A stretch of 64,000 bases of DNA from Saprospirales bacterium GYS_P2D (lineage in GTDB: Bacteria; Bacteroidota; Bacteroidia; Chitinophagales; Saprospiraceae). Of the stretch, positions 36,101 through 43,556 are shown piece by piece. The stretch lies in NCBI GenBank assembly GCA_009833045.1, contig WUUP01000002.1, forward strand, positions 558,001-622,000. Direction: 5' to 3'. The notes under the pieces are model-generated. The model worked only from the letters and a program-made list of their open reading frames with translations, did not search any database and was not told the origin of the DNA. The number at the start of each line of letters is the position of its first letter. Positions within the stretch are counted from its first letter, which is position 1. A program made the position numbers and the translations under genes.

Positions 36101-37646
36101 GTGTCCATGTATAGGTAATACCTGCTACTGCAGAGTCTAATAACTCTATACTCTCACCCTCACAAATCTCTAATGTATCTCCAGCTAAGAATATATCAGG
36201 AGTATTAAAGTCTAAGACGATGATCTTACTATCTGAAAACTCACATCCATTACTCGAAGTCGCTGTCATACGAAGTATGATGGTATCTGCACAAGCTACA
36301 GTAGCCGTAGTCGAATCACCAAATACTGGCAATATCGCATCTCCTGACTCTACTTCCCATACGACGCTCTCAATATCATATGCAGGATCAGGGTCTACAG
36401 CATTAGAGATGAGGTCGAGCTCGACAAATCCGTCAACGCAAAGCCCCATATCACAGAATATATCTGCAGTAATCTGCGAATTGAAAACACCTATTTCTTT
36501 TATTACTTCGATCTCACAGTCGTTAGCAGGATTAGCGCTACTAAGTCGCACTTGATAAAAACCTGGCTCTGGAAAAGTGAATGTCGGAGCAGCCTCATTA
36601 GAAACAAAGCTCGGATCATCCGAAGGATAGTTAAAATTCCACGTATATCCATAATCGTCGATAGAAGTATTATCAAATGTCACTGTGAGTCCATCACATG
36701 TAAGTGTGGGTGCTTCGAAATCGATACGAGCATAATCCTCACAAGCTCTGACATTATATTCAAAATCTCTTCTGACCTTCGATAGTAGCTCACCATCTCT
36801 CCACTCTTCGACTAATACACCTACTAAGAATTGTCCAATAGTATTAGGTACAGCGGTGATCTCACCTGTGACCTCATTGATCTGTAGCGGAGTACCTCCC
36901 AACAAATTATCTAAAGAAAATCCATCCGACCAAGTCACAGTGTCATAGGGAGGCCCTTTGGGAGGCTGAGGCTTTGGACGGTCGATTGTCGCTCCTATCT
37001 CAGGCGTGAATAGCTTATAAGCTAATGAATCACCATCAATATCGATGGCTGCATGATCAAATGAGAGTTCCTCATTAGCACAGATAATGATCTCTGGCCA
37101 TTCTTGAAACTCTGGACTACTATTGCACTCATTGAGCGTAGTCTCTGTAAGGCATACAAACTTTGAGGTCCCAGCCTCAAGAGGATCGATTATGTTATTC
37201 AAAGTCACATTACGACAGCATCGCTGATAGGCTAAGATGTATCCTTTCTCTCTGAAAGGAAGGTATACCCTACCCGTATATGTCGCCTCTTCCACACAGA
37301 GTCCTCCACCAAAGAAGGCACATTCTGGAAGATTGAGTGCTAAAGTATCTGCACCATTAAAAGGTAAAAGGACCTGCCCAAGGCTCCCTAAGAAATTCAG
37401 AGGATTACCAAAGGCATCAAAAATCCCCACAGATGCAGGATCATCAAACGGAGCATCTTCGGCACCATTAATACAGTCTCGCCTCACGACGAGTGTCACT
37501 TCGTAAAAATCATTTCCCAAGCATCTGAAGCTCATATCACTACCGACGATATGTGTCGCCTCTGCTGTAGTAGCCAGCATCATAGCGAAAGCTGCTAACA
37601 CCAAGACTCTACAGTGAGAAATAATATGTTTATATGTTTTACTCAT
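30156..37646 (-). CDS. Giant T9SS type B surface protein (gliding motility-associated C-terminal domain)
   Basis: About 2496 residues from the ATG at 37646, giving a normal signal peptide ending ATTAEA. An ATG at 37685 overlaps the upstream gene and lengthens the leader to 43 residues. An N-terminal module (THIVGSDMSFRCLG, about 31-300) is followed by PKD/Ig-like domains, then four repeats of 253 residues, then more PKD-like domains with recurring C-x-G-x/CEGD cysteines. The last ~90 residues are a type B C-terminal domain (VFLPTAFSPNNDGSNDELF, IVNRWGQEVFRT, GWNGRFNNTGKELHPDVYAY). It is strongly acidic, suggesting calcium binding. Type B substrates such as SprB need a PorP/SprF partner, and one is encoded in the same operon. 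Likely a cell-surface adhesin. Ligand unknown. Confidence 0.88.
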   Translation of the reverse strand: MSKTYKHIISHCRVLVLAAFAMMLATTAEATHIVGSDMSFRCLGNDFYEVTLVVRRDCINGAEDAPFDDPASVGIFDAFGNPLNFLGSLGQVLLPFNGADTLALNLPECAFFGGGLCVEEATYTGRVYLPFREKGYILAYQRCCRNVTLNNIIDPLEAGTSKFVCLTETTLNECNSSPEFQEWPEIIICANEELSFDHAAIDIDGDSLAYKLFTPEIGATIDRPKPQPPKGPPYDTVTWSDGFSLDNLLGGTPLQINEVTGEITAVPNTIGQFLVGVLVEEWRDGELLSKVRRDFEYNVRACEDYARIDFEAPTLTCDGLTVTFDNTSIDDYGYTWNFNYPSDDPSFVSNEAAPTFTFPEPGFYQVRLSSANPANDCEIEVIKEIGVFNSQITADIFCDMGLCVDGFVELDLISNAVDPDPAYDIESVVWEVESGDAILPVFGDSTTATVACADTIILRMTATSSNGCEFSDSKIIVLDFNTPDIFLAGDTLEICEGESIELLDSAVAGITYTWTPLDGLTFTDTEGFSDPVASPSETTKYSVTATNGEATDSAMVLVIVNENPEYTIAQDSITVCEGDLSDTGVSIEEGAGIAWDEVEGINFDLPYDLENPGFSESGYYSFIVSNEKCFVIDSIYVEVIPTEVDEVDENLGFIFLFDEESGSFSADVSETLLETYDILSVRWEVISGNDIYMGDGTAIDIVLDNPDVIEIRYYFTDSQGCEYIVVRIIDLMVPDVEIFLAGDTLEICEGESIALLDSAVAGLSYTWTPTEGLIFTDLENFSDPIASPADDTKYMVVATNGQESDSAMVLVIVNENPGYTINQDSIVVCEGDFADIDIDTDEDASVTWGDQDGIDLDPPFDGENPSFKESGYYIFTVSNEKCSVMDSIYVEVIPTEVDEVDEDLGFIFLFDEESGSFSADISETLLETYDIVSVRWEVISGEEVFSGDGTAIDIVLDNPGVVEIRYYFTDSQGCEYIVVRVIDLMAPDVEIFLAGDTLEICEGESIALLDSAIAGLRYTWTPTEGLTFTDTVDFSDPIASPADDTKYMVVATNGQESDSAMVLVIVNDNPGYTINQDSIVVCEGDFADIDIDTDEDASVTWGDQDGIDLDPPFDSENPSFKESGYYIFTVSNEKCSVMDSIYVEVIPTEVDEVDEDLGFIFLFDEESGSFSADVAETLLETYDIVSVRWEVISGNDIYMGDGTAIDIVLENPDVVEIRYYFTDSQGCEYIVVRIIDLMVPDVEIFLAGDTLEICEGESIALLDSAVAGLSYTWTPTEGLIFTDLENFSDPIASPADDTKYMVVATNGQESDSAIVLVIVNDNPGYTINQDSIVVCEGDFADIDIDTDEDASVTWGDQDGIDLDPPFDSENPSFKESGYYIFTVSNEKCSVMDSIYVEVIPTEVDEVDEAADVVSVFDSLTRRLVVSINEEALREMFDIVSIRWEVMIEDEIFSGDGSSIDIILPEGESAMVSYFITDSQGCEYIIKRTIDLGDNMMPSIEFLMQDSINVCLGDTTAIIANPNGAWTYTWEPEDDLIFPSEEDKSNPIFVGDSSRMYVVTVTDGVTTVTDSVTLNVITDQIELSFDFESGTICGDITHLRVNNPDDSDNTMYEWSLTEDFERVVSSEQFVAIRIEEDSARVYVRATDPDFFCGSNVAFIDVFSDSLSYDVVAGEIDQCVSDSTTVSIVNTGTDSLIVEWDADDRIVGDLNSPDIVVRANPSDTSVILTYTVSNGTGCEEAGMVEVPVTGFLVVEMMGDTAVCDGTADLTVTSQEADATYEWSLTSDFAEVVATGSEVALDLPYGTSTVYVRGAHPDYCDSNVDSMMIDDFSPEFELDVPPLNICVSNSTNITLINNDENQDISIAWDASENIVGDIFGELIMVMALDGQDTIELTYTVTNEDGCTVSDDLSIPVEDELIVDINIDSTSCDGTTAILSAIINASMADFEWSLDSTFASILSTDSIISVSLPESQPIYLRASTELCESNIASAMVPMDPFVIDFDAPDSICVGDIIMITGTNSSRDFDIIWEETENITSALDSATIVVEGIEGQDMITINYMAVSPDGCEDAGTIEIPYGTRVAPTVEPMLNCGTYTMTFPSGLSDGDVLWDFGIADDESDQSTEANPTFDFLAPGTYTVMLTSMMEICAFDQVIYEVTIPEIIELSSDTESPIFICEGSDSLISINVTSNLDLPIIWTNQNGDTIMMDSTITFMASDYEQLTATASDTFGCSQSLIFDIDPYDFGLEVEFPNGPDAIACAGENYPINIIDTTGANLSYEWMPAGAIVSGQGTANVIVNLTEPMTLTVLVTNQDNGCTKLLEITPGISFLMVDAGEDQEIFLGESTTITAISDGDIVDVIWDNGSTQSTQEVSPTETTTYTVTVTDVNGCTATDVVTVVVIQPECDESDVFLPTAFSPNNDGSNDELFVRSNFVMSMDLQIVNRWGQEVFRTTDQATGWNGRFNNTGKELHPDVYAYCVKVVCTDGQEFVKSGNVTLYR
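33164..36199 (-). repeat. Four tandem 759-bp in-frame repeats
   Basis: The same landmark (CACA[AG]ATCTC before the TCTCCAGCTAA segment) recurs at 33884, 34643, 35402 and 36161, exactly 759 bp apart each time, which is 253 codons. Each unit encodes FLAGDTLEICEGES..., YTWTP..., VCEGD..., SGYY.F.VSNEKC and SQGCEYIVVR. Unit boundaries are approximate: about 36199-35441, 35440-34682, 34681-33923 and 33922-33164. The first-encoded unit is the most diverged. The second and fourth are almost identical over long stretches. A strongly diverged fifth unit follows below 33164. Confidence 0.9.
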
Positions 37647-37677
37647 TCTAAATTTTGCTTTGGATGAGTTAATCTTT

Positions 37678-40110
37678 CTATTCATTGATCAGCTGTGTCT
37701 TAATCTCTACAATTTCTACTCGTCTCTCTTTAGAGGCTTCTGGACTATATATGGAGTTGCGTCTATCGTAGAAGACATCACTTACGTTATCCGGAGCGAG
37801 ATTTTCGCCATAGGATAGCTGCGTGATCTTCAACTGACCATTGTTTATAAATTTCAGGAAGGCACCATTTGCATATTCTCGCATCTCATTTTCTACTGAG
37901 ACGACTCTGCGCTGACTGAGTGCCAAGTTATATCGCTGGTCAGCTCTTGGCGAAGCGAAGCCTCTGAGCGAGAGCTCAAAAGTTTTTCCTTCATTGAGCT
38001 GCTTGAGCATCGACTGCAAGAAAGAGTAGAAGTTATCAAAACCTTTCTTGACATCATTCTCAAAGAAATCCTGCACCCTCTGCTCCCCTAAGAGCTTCTC
38101 TGAAGCGTCCATATCGCTGGTGTACTCATCTGCGAATTCTTGTTTCTTAACTACATATTTATCAAATGTTTCAGTATAGTTTTGTGATGTAGTCAGTGTC
38201 ACAGATCGTGGATCTGGGATATCATTATCAAAGTACAGTGCCAATGGCAAGTAGATATTGAGGTCTTTACGCTCTAAGAATATTTTGCGCACCATGACAC
38301 CTGAGCCATCCTCGTCTGCAGCGACGAATTCTATACTCTTATCCTTATACCGATCCTTAGTCACTTCGACCCTGTATCTGTTGCCAGGTTTCACATTGAA
38401 ACTAAAGTCGTGTGCTGTCTCATTTGTCAGTTCAATGACCTCTACTGTGTTATCAGTGAGATCGATGAGCTTGACGGTCGTACCAGGTAGCGGGAGCTTT
38501 GATATATCATCAAATGTCAACACCTGCAGATCCAGTGAGCTTCTACCCAAGAAGATTTTTCGGGTAATATCCTCAGATCTGTAGATACGATTAGTATTTA
38601 GCGACATGGTATCTGGCGTGTAGCCTTCTTTACTACTCACTACGAGATATTCTTTTCCTCTTTCTAATTGGAAAATGTGATCACTGCCCATATCATTAGT
38701 GATCTCAGCGATGACCTCTCCAGTAGCGGCATCTATCAGCTGCACCGTCACACCTGAGAGACTATCCAGTGAATTAGCATCAAAGGTCAATGCATTCAGG
38801 TTGATATTGAGATCTTCTATCTCAGCCTTATATATATCATAGCAGCATGACTCATTGAGCGGATCTATGTATTGCGCCCCCATCCGATTAGATGAAAATA
38901 GTGCTTCAGATCCTTCGTCATTGAGTGAGTAGTAGATATCGTTGTAGCTGCTATTGATCGGTGCGCCGACATTATCTACTTGAGCGAAGCCTGCATCTTC
39001 TTTAACGCTACGGTAAATATCAAACCCTCCTAAAGAAATATATCCCTCTGAGCTAAAGTATAGCACCTGAGAATTATTATGAAAAAATGGTGTGATATCA
39101 TCCTCTGCAGTATTGATAGCAGACATATTGATCGGATCGGAGTAAGCATTCACTCCCTCTATGACAGAATACCAGATATCCAGTTTGCCATCGCCTCCAT
39201 CTCTATCTGAGACAAAGTATAACACCTCCTGCCCCAATGATCTGTCAAAGCCAATATTAGGTTGTGTCGATGTGGTGCTCTCCTTATTGATATGATCAGG
39301 GAGCTTCATCTCTTCTCCCAGCGTCCCATCTCCTAAGATAGCTCGGCTGTATATATCACATCGTATATCCGTATTATTCAGATACTCACATATAGTATAA
39401 TATATCTTAGACTTATTAAGATTATAGGCAGTGTGTGCTGTGTGACGATTAGCTTGATTAAATCCTTCTGCATACTCTTCGCTCTCTACATCGCCAGATC
39501 TTAACACTCGTGATATAGGCTTCTCGGGCATGTATTGCTGCTCCTCTGTATCAAACGCTAAAGAAGAATAACTAATGCCTTCATCTTCCATTACCGCTCC
39601 AAACTCTGAGTTGGGAGTATTGACTCCTTCTCCGTAATTATTGATGGTGATATTCTCTGCTGTATTATCGATGATGGTCTGAGACCACTCTATGGAGCTC
39701 AGCTCTTTCTTTGCTTTGGCGGTGAAGTATTGATCTTCACCTTCTTGCTCTGAGAGATATAGCTCATAGTACATCTTAGCAGAGTCATAGTCTCCCTGCA
39801 TCTGATACATCTCAGCTAATCGAAAAGTAGACAGTGGAAAGAGATTATCATCATCTCGCTCTACGACCTTATGATACTCTTGCTCAGCTATCGTATATGA
39901 AGAAAATAGTCTCGCTGACTCTGCTGTATTGTACATCAGATTGACATCAGTCGTATCAAACTCCTGAGCCTCCAGATAATACGAGAGCGCCGCATAGTAG
40001 TTCTTCTCCAAGAAGGCTTTCTCGGCGGCATCGATGTACTGTTTTTGGGACTGAGACCATCCCAAAGCACTGATGCCCATGACGAACAAAATCGTGTAAA
40101 TGTGCCTCAT
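37678..40110 (-). CDS. PorE-like protein: TPR, beta-propeller, carboxypeptidase-like and OmpA domains
   Basis: 810 residues from the ATG at 40110, which starts a signal peptide (MRHIYTILFVMGISALGWSQ). An ATG at 40137 overlaps the porP-like stop and adds nine residues. Order: TPR-like helices (about 22-120), PD40/WD40-like propeller segments (about 180-430, for example VLYFVSDRDGGDGKLDIWY), two carboxypeptidase-regulatory-like sandwiches (about 435-625) and an OmpA C-terminal peptidoglycan-binding domain (about 690-805, LRGFASPRADQRYNLALSQRR). This is the architecture described for T9SS PorE. A soluble periplasmic or lipid-linked protein tethering the translocon to the wall is inferred. It sits between a PorP/SprF-like gene and the substrate. 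Confidence 0.82.
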   Translation of the reverse strand: MRHIYTILFVMGISALGWSQSQKQYIDAAEKAFLEKNYYAALSYYLEAQEFDTTDVNLMYNTAESARLFSSYTIAEQEYHKVVERDDDNLFPLSTFRLAEMYQMQGDYDSAKMYYELYLSEQEGEDQYFTAKAKKELSSIEWSQTIIDNTAENITINNYGEGVNTPNSEFGAVMEDEGISYSSLAFDTEEQQYMPEKPISRVLRSGDVESEEYAEGFNQANRHTAHTAYNLNKSKIYYTICEYLNNTDIRCDIYSRAILGDGTLGEEMKLPDHINKESTTSTQPNIGFDRSLGQEVLYFVSDRDGGDGKLDIWYSVIEGVNAYSDPINMSAINTAEDDITPFFHNNSQVLYFSSEGYISLGGFDIYRSVKEDAGFAQVDNVGAPINSSYNDIYYSLNDEGSEALFSSNRMGAQYIDPLNESCCYDIYKAEIEDLNINLNALTFDANSLDSLSGVTVQLIDAATGEVIAEITNDMGSDHIFQLERGKEYLVVSSKEGYTPDTMSLNTNRIYRSEDITRKIFLGRSSLDLQVLTFDDISKLPLPGTTVKLIDLTDNTVEVIELTNETAHDFSFNVKPGNRYRVEVTKDRYKDKSIEFVAADEDGSGVMVRKIFLERKDLNIYLPLALYFDNDIPDPRSVTLTTSQNYTETFDKYVVKKQEFADEYTSDMDASEKLLGEQRVQDFFENDVKKGFDNFYSFLQSMLKQLNEGKTFELSLRGFASPRADQRYNLALSQRRVVSVENEMREYANGAFLKFINNGQLKITQLSYGENLAPDNVSDVFYDRRNSIYSPEASKERRVEIVEIKTQLINE

Positions 40111-40121
40111 ATCGGTTTTGG

Positions 40122-41156
40122 TTAAAATATTGGGCATACCTTCACTTTTTTGAATGGTTTAACATTAGTGATGATATAGCGGAAGTGCAGCTCTAATGCT
40201 CCAGGATTAGGATGATTCTGTTCTGGGTTTAGGTTTCCCTGAAGATCATCAAATCCTGATAAATCGATATCATAGTTAGCTGACACGTAATAATTCTTAT
40301 GCTGTATGGCGATGATAGGCCATATACTTTTTGACGTACGATAGCCCAATCCTAAGTGTACTTGTAGCTCCTTGCCTCTCTGTTGATTGACATGAATCTT
40401 GCCCAAACCACCGATTACATACTCATCATAGTCTCTTTGAAACTGTGCCATGGCATTCAACTGTAGATCAAACTTCTCAGCTAACTGAAATGATCCAACT
40501 CCAGTAAGGCTGAATCGTCTCGGTAGCTCGATAGCTGGCTGATCATCTCTAAAAGCTACATTGGGCTCCAATAGGTGATATACCCCGATACCGAGATCAA
40601 GCTTAGTACGACTATCACGCTGCCATCTATAATTAGCGCCAAGGCCCGTCTCAAAAAAAGTAGTCGATCGAGCGTCAAGGTCCTCCCCTGGGTCTAATGA
40701 GATATCAAGTGTGCGACCATTCCACTGACTATCCCAAGTCAGTGAGTTGAGATCAACAGCACGATTAGCAAATCCCAATAGCAATCCACCTGTGAGAAGA
40801 TTATTCTCATTGAGGATATACGTGTAGCTACCTGTAAGATTGAGATTGAATAAGTTTAAATCGGATAATTGGCTTTGACTGTCATAGTTGAATAAAACTC
40901 CCCCTGAGAAGAAATATGGTTTATTCTTTTTAGGATAAAACTTAGTATCGTATGATCCAGAGAAAGTAGTCCAAGGGACGATGGATCGCCATTGATTTCG
41001 ATAGCTTAAGTTTATTCTTTTATCACCGTTAAAGATTCCAGTCTTCGCTGGATTGATGTTCAGGGAAGAATTATAGAACTGGCTATAGTGGATATCCTGA
41101 GACATCACGCTACCAGCAAAAACCAAGAAAAGAATGAAGAGTACTGGTCTTTTCAT
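40122..41156 (-). CDS. PorP/SprF-family type IX secretion outer-membrane protein
   Basis: 344 residues. Signal peptide MKRPVLFILFLVFAGSVMS, then the family opening QDIHYSQFYNSSLNINPAKTG...RINLSYRNQWRSI, and amphipathic strands throughout (LGLGYRTSKSIWPIIAIQHKNYY...). PorP/SprF proteins are outer-membrane barrels, and SprF-type members are needed for secretion or attachment of type B substrates. It is the first gene of the cassette, followed by the PorE-like gene and the giant type B protein, so it is more likely a dedicated SprF-like partner than the core PorP. No TAnnTTTG element was found upstream: only a one-mismatch version is present. Confidence 0.88.
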   Translation of the reverse strand: MKRPVLFILFLVFAGSVMSQDIHYSQFYNSSLNINPAKTGIFNGDKRINLSYRNQWRSIVPWTTFSGSYDTKFYPKKNKPYFFSGGVLFNYDSQSQLSDLNLFNLNLTGSYTYILNENNLLTGGLLLGFANRAVDLNSLTWDSQWNGRTLDISLDPGEDLDARSTTFFETGLGANYRWQRDSRTKLDLGIGVYHLLEPNVAFRDDQPAIELPRRFSLTGVGSFQLAEKFDLQLNAMAQFQRDYDEYVIGGLGKIHVNQQRGKELQVHLGLGYRTSKSIWPIIAIQHKNYYVSANYDIDLSGFDDLQGNLNPEQNHPNPGALELHFRYIITNVKPFKKVKVCPIF

Positions 41157-41379
41157 TTCAGGTTGTGTAAGGTTTGTTCATGTTATTGTACCAACATAGA
41201 CGCAAAAAACGCTCCGATATTGATACTTTATCATCAAATTCGGGTATTTCCTACAGGGAAACACTCAAATCACGGTTCTCTAAAGGATAAAAGTAGCCAA
41301 AAACAATGAGTACGCCGATAGTATTTTTCAAATTAACATTATAACATATGTTAAAATCTTTAATGTAAATCTCTAAGAT

Positions 41380-42837
41380 TTGAAGCTATTTACCTCAGAA
41401 AATATCAGAAATATAGAAAGTACAGATATCAACAGCGACAGAATCTCGGGACTATGCTTGATGGACAGAGCTGCTACCGCCTTTGTGCGCTGGATATCTG
41501 ATAAAATAAACAAAAAAAGTACTGTCAAAGTCATTTGTGGCAGTGGCAACAACGGTGCAGATGGCTTGGTCATCGCTAAAAAGCTGCATGCTAAAGGCTT
41601 CTACGTATTGATATATATTAAAAAAAATATTAATACGAAATCAGACGAATATGAACACCATTTAGACGTTATCCGAGGGATCCCTATTCAAGATCATGAT
41701 GATTTGTCCTTAGAGCAAACAGATACGATTATTGATGCCATCTTTGGCAATGGGCTGAATCGTCCAGTCACAGGAGCATATGAGGATCTAATAGATCAAA
41801 TTAATGCATCTGAAGCAACAGTCTATGCTGTAGATATCCCCTCAGGGCTGAGTGCGGATAGAGGCGTGATCGGTCCAGCCATCAGAGCAGCTGGGACATT
41901 CAGCTTTCAATTTCCCAAGCTATCCTTCTTCTATGGAGACAGCAGTGAGTACGTAGGAGCATGGTCATATGACACGATCGGACTCAGTAAGATACTCGTA
42001 GCAAACTGCCCAACTCCCCATCATATGATCAATACTCAGATGCTCACATCTTCATATCGAGAGAGAAAACCTCATACCCACAAAGGAACATATGGGAAAA
42101 TCTATGTCGTCGGAGGACTCCAAGGGATGGCAGGCGCTATCATCATGACAGCTCTTGCTGCCCTCCGCTCTGGTGTAGGGATATGTCATGTGGTCAGTGC
42201 GACGGATCATCGGCCTATCTTACAAGGCAATATTCCCGAGGCTATATATCACGACATAGAGGGCTACATCCCTGATGAGGATCACACTATAGCGATCGGC
42301 CCTGGCCTGAGCACTGGCGATAGAGCGGTGAAGACGCTTTCAGATATTTTAGCTATAGCTAAATCACCAATAATAGTGGACGCTGATGCACTCAATATCC
42401 TGAGTATGCATGACCAGCTCAAGGAAACGCTACCTAAAAACTCCATCCTGACTCCGCATCCCAAAGAGTTTGACCGCCTCTTCGGCCCCAGTGGCAGCTC
42501 TCATGAGCGTATCGAGAAGCAACGCCAAATGTCTCAAAAGTACCAAGTCATCATCGTGCAAAAGGGCCATCATACCTCTATCACAGCTCCAGATGGTCGA
42601 GTATTTTTTAATAATACCGGCAATGCAGGCCTGGCGACCGGTGGATCTGGCGATGTACTTACAGGAATCATCGCAGGGCTATTCGCTCAGGGCTATAGCC
42701 CTATAGATGCGGCCATCTTAGGAGTATATCTACATGGATTAGCCGCAGATCTATATGTACAGCACAGAGCTATGGAGACCTTGCTTCCTACCGATGTGAT
42801 TGACTATCTTGGTCTGGCGATAAAAACTATAGCATGA
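41380..42837 (+). CDS. nnr: Bifunctional NAD(P)H-hydrate epimerase / ADP-dependent dehydratase
   Basis: 485 residues. It repairs damaged nicotinamide cofactors. The N-terminal YjeF epimerase domain (about 1-210, ICGSGNNGADGLVIAKKL) is joined to the ribokinase-like dehydratase (about 225-485, HKGTYGKIYVVGG, VDADALNIL and NAGLATGGSGDVLTGIIAG). The start is a TTG at 41380: the only in-frame upstream codon of note is a stop two codons before it, and the family opening MKLFTSENIRNIE begins exactly here. A 12-bp palindrome TAACATATGTTA lies at 41342-41353. The next gene overlaps by 4 bp (ATGA). Confidence 0.95.
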   Translation: MKLFTSENIRNIESTDINSDRISGLCLMDRAATAFVRWISDKINKKSTVKVICGSGNNGADGLVIAKKLHAKGFYVLIYIKKNINTKSDEYEHHLDVIRGIPIQDHDDLSLEQTDTIIDAIFGNGLNRPVTGAYEDLIDQINASEATVYAVDIPSGLSADRGVIGPAIRAAGTFSFQFPKLSFFYGDSSEYVGAWSYDTIGLSKILVANCPTPHHMINTQMLTSSYRERKPHTHKGTYGKIYVVGGLQGMAGAIIMTALAALRSGVGICHVVSATDHRPILQGNIPEAIYHDIEGYIPDEDHTIAIGPGLSTGDRAVKTLSDILAIAKSPIIVDADALNILSMHDQLKETLPKNSILTPHPKEFDRLFGPSGSSHERIEKQRQMSQKYQVIIVQKGHHTSITAPDGRVFFNNTGNAGLATGGSGDVLTGIIAGLFAQGYSPIDAAILGVYLHGLAADLYVQHRAMETLLPTDVIDYLGLAIKTIA

Positions 42838-43535
42838 AATCAAAAATATGTGTACTCACAGGCGCTGGCGTCAGTGCCGAGAGTGGAATCCGGACATTCA
42901 GAGATGCTGATGGACTCTGGGAGGGACATGATGTCATGGAGGTAGCATCACCTGAGGGCTGGCATAAGAATAAAGAGTTAGTCTTAGACTTTTATAATCA
43001 GCGTCGAGCTCAGCTCCACACTGTCCAGCCTAATCAAGCTCATCTCGAGATAGCAGCCCTCGAGTCTACTCATAATGTAGTGGTGATCACCCAAAATGTA
43101 GATGACCTACATGAGCGTGCGGGCTCATCACATATCATACATCTCCATGGAGAGCTGCGCAAAGCCAGAAGTATAGGCAATCCTCGACATGTAGTCGACT
43201 GGCTAGGAGATATCCAGCTCGGAGATACCTGTCCCGATGGCCATCAGATGAGACCTCACATCGTATGGTTTGGCGAAGCCGTACCGATGCTCGAGAGGGC
43301 GATCATGGAGATCCAGGATGCCAATCATGTCATCATAGTGGGCACCTCTATGCAGGTCTACCCTGCTGCCAGCCTCACTGCTTATGCTCCTGCTGACAGC
43401 CCTATCTACTATGTCGATCCACGGCCTCATATCAATCATGAACTAAGCAGAGCTCGAGGCCTTAAAATATTCAAAGGACCCGCTACGGTCGAAACAAAAA
43501 GGGCAATAGAATCACTTCGATCCTATCACCCTTAA
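42834..43535 (+). CDS. cobB: NAD-dependent protein deacylase, sirtuin family
   Basis: 233 residues. Sir2 motifs: GAGVSAESGIRTFRDADGLW, ITQNVDDLHERAGS and HLHGEL with the catalytic His. Y54 and R57 in FYNQRRAQL match the pair that gives class III sirtuins (SIRT5, CobB) preference for succinyl and malonyl lysine. Only one cysteine (DTCPDG) remains where many sirtuins have four zinc ligands, so a structural zinc is probably absent. Translationally coupled to nnr by a 4-bp overlap: both act in NAD-related metabolism. Confidence 0.92.
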   Translation: MKSKICVLTGAGVSAESGIRTFRDADGLWEGHDVMEVASPEGWHKNKELVLDFYNQRRAQLHTVQPNQAHLEIAALESTHNVVVITQNVDDLHERAGSSHIIHLHGELRKARSIGNPRHVVDWLGDIQLGDTCPDGHQMRPHIVWFGEAVPMLERAIMEIQDANHVIIVGTSMQVYPAASLTAYAPADSPIYYVDPRPHINHELSRARGLKIFKGPATVETKRAIESLRSYHP

Positions 43536-43556
43536 AAAACTATGTTTAGGTAAAGA

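Noticed and set aside
33164-36199. CRISPR-like or transposon repeats
   Set aside because: The repeats are in-frame, 759 bp long, contiguous without spacers, and code for surface domains.
30352-37506. Many plus-strand open frames inside the giant surface gene, some 60-110 codons
   Set aside because: They are shadows of the repetitive, compositionally biased minus-strand gene, repeat with its 759-bp units and show no protein-like features.
40116-40130. GTTTTGGTTA-like segment resembling the 16-mer of 4156/4307
   Set aside because: Only about 10 bases match, it lies at a coding boundary and no terminator follows.
41342-41353. Perfect 12-bp palindrome TAACATATGTTA before nnr
   Set aside because: Short, AT-rich and single copy. 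It could be an operator but palindromes of this kind are expected by chance in AT-rich gaps.
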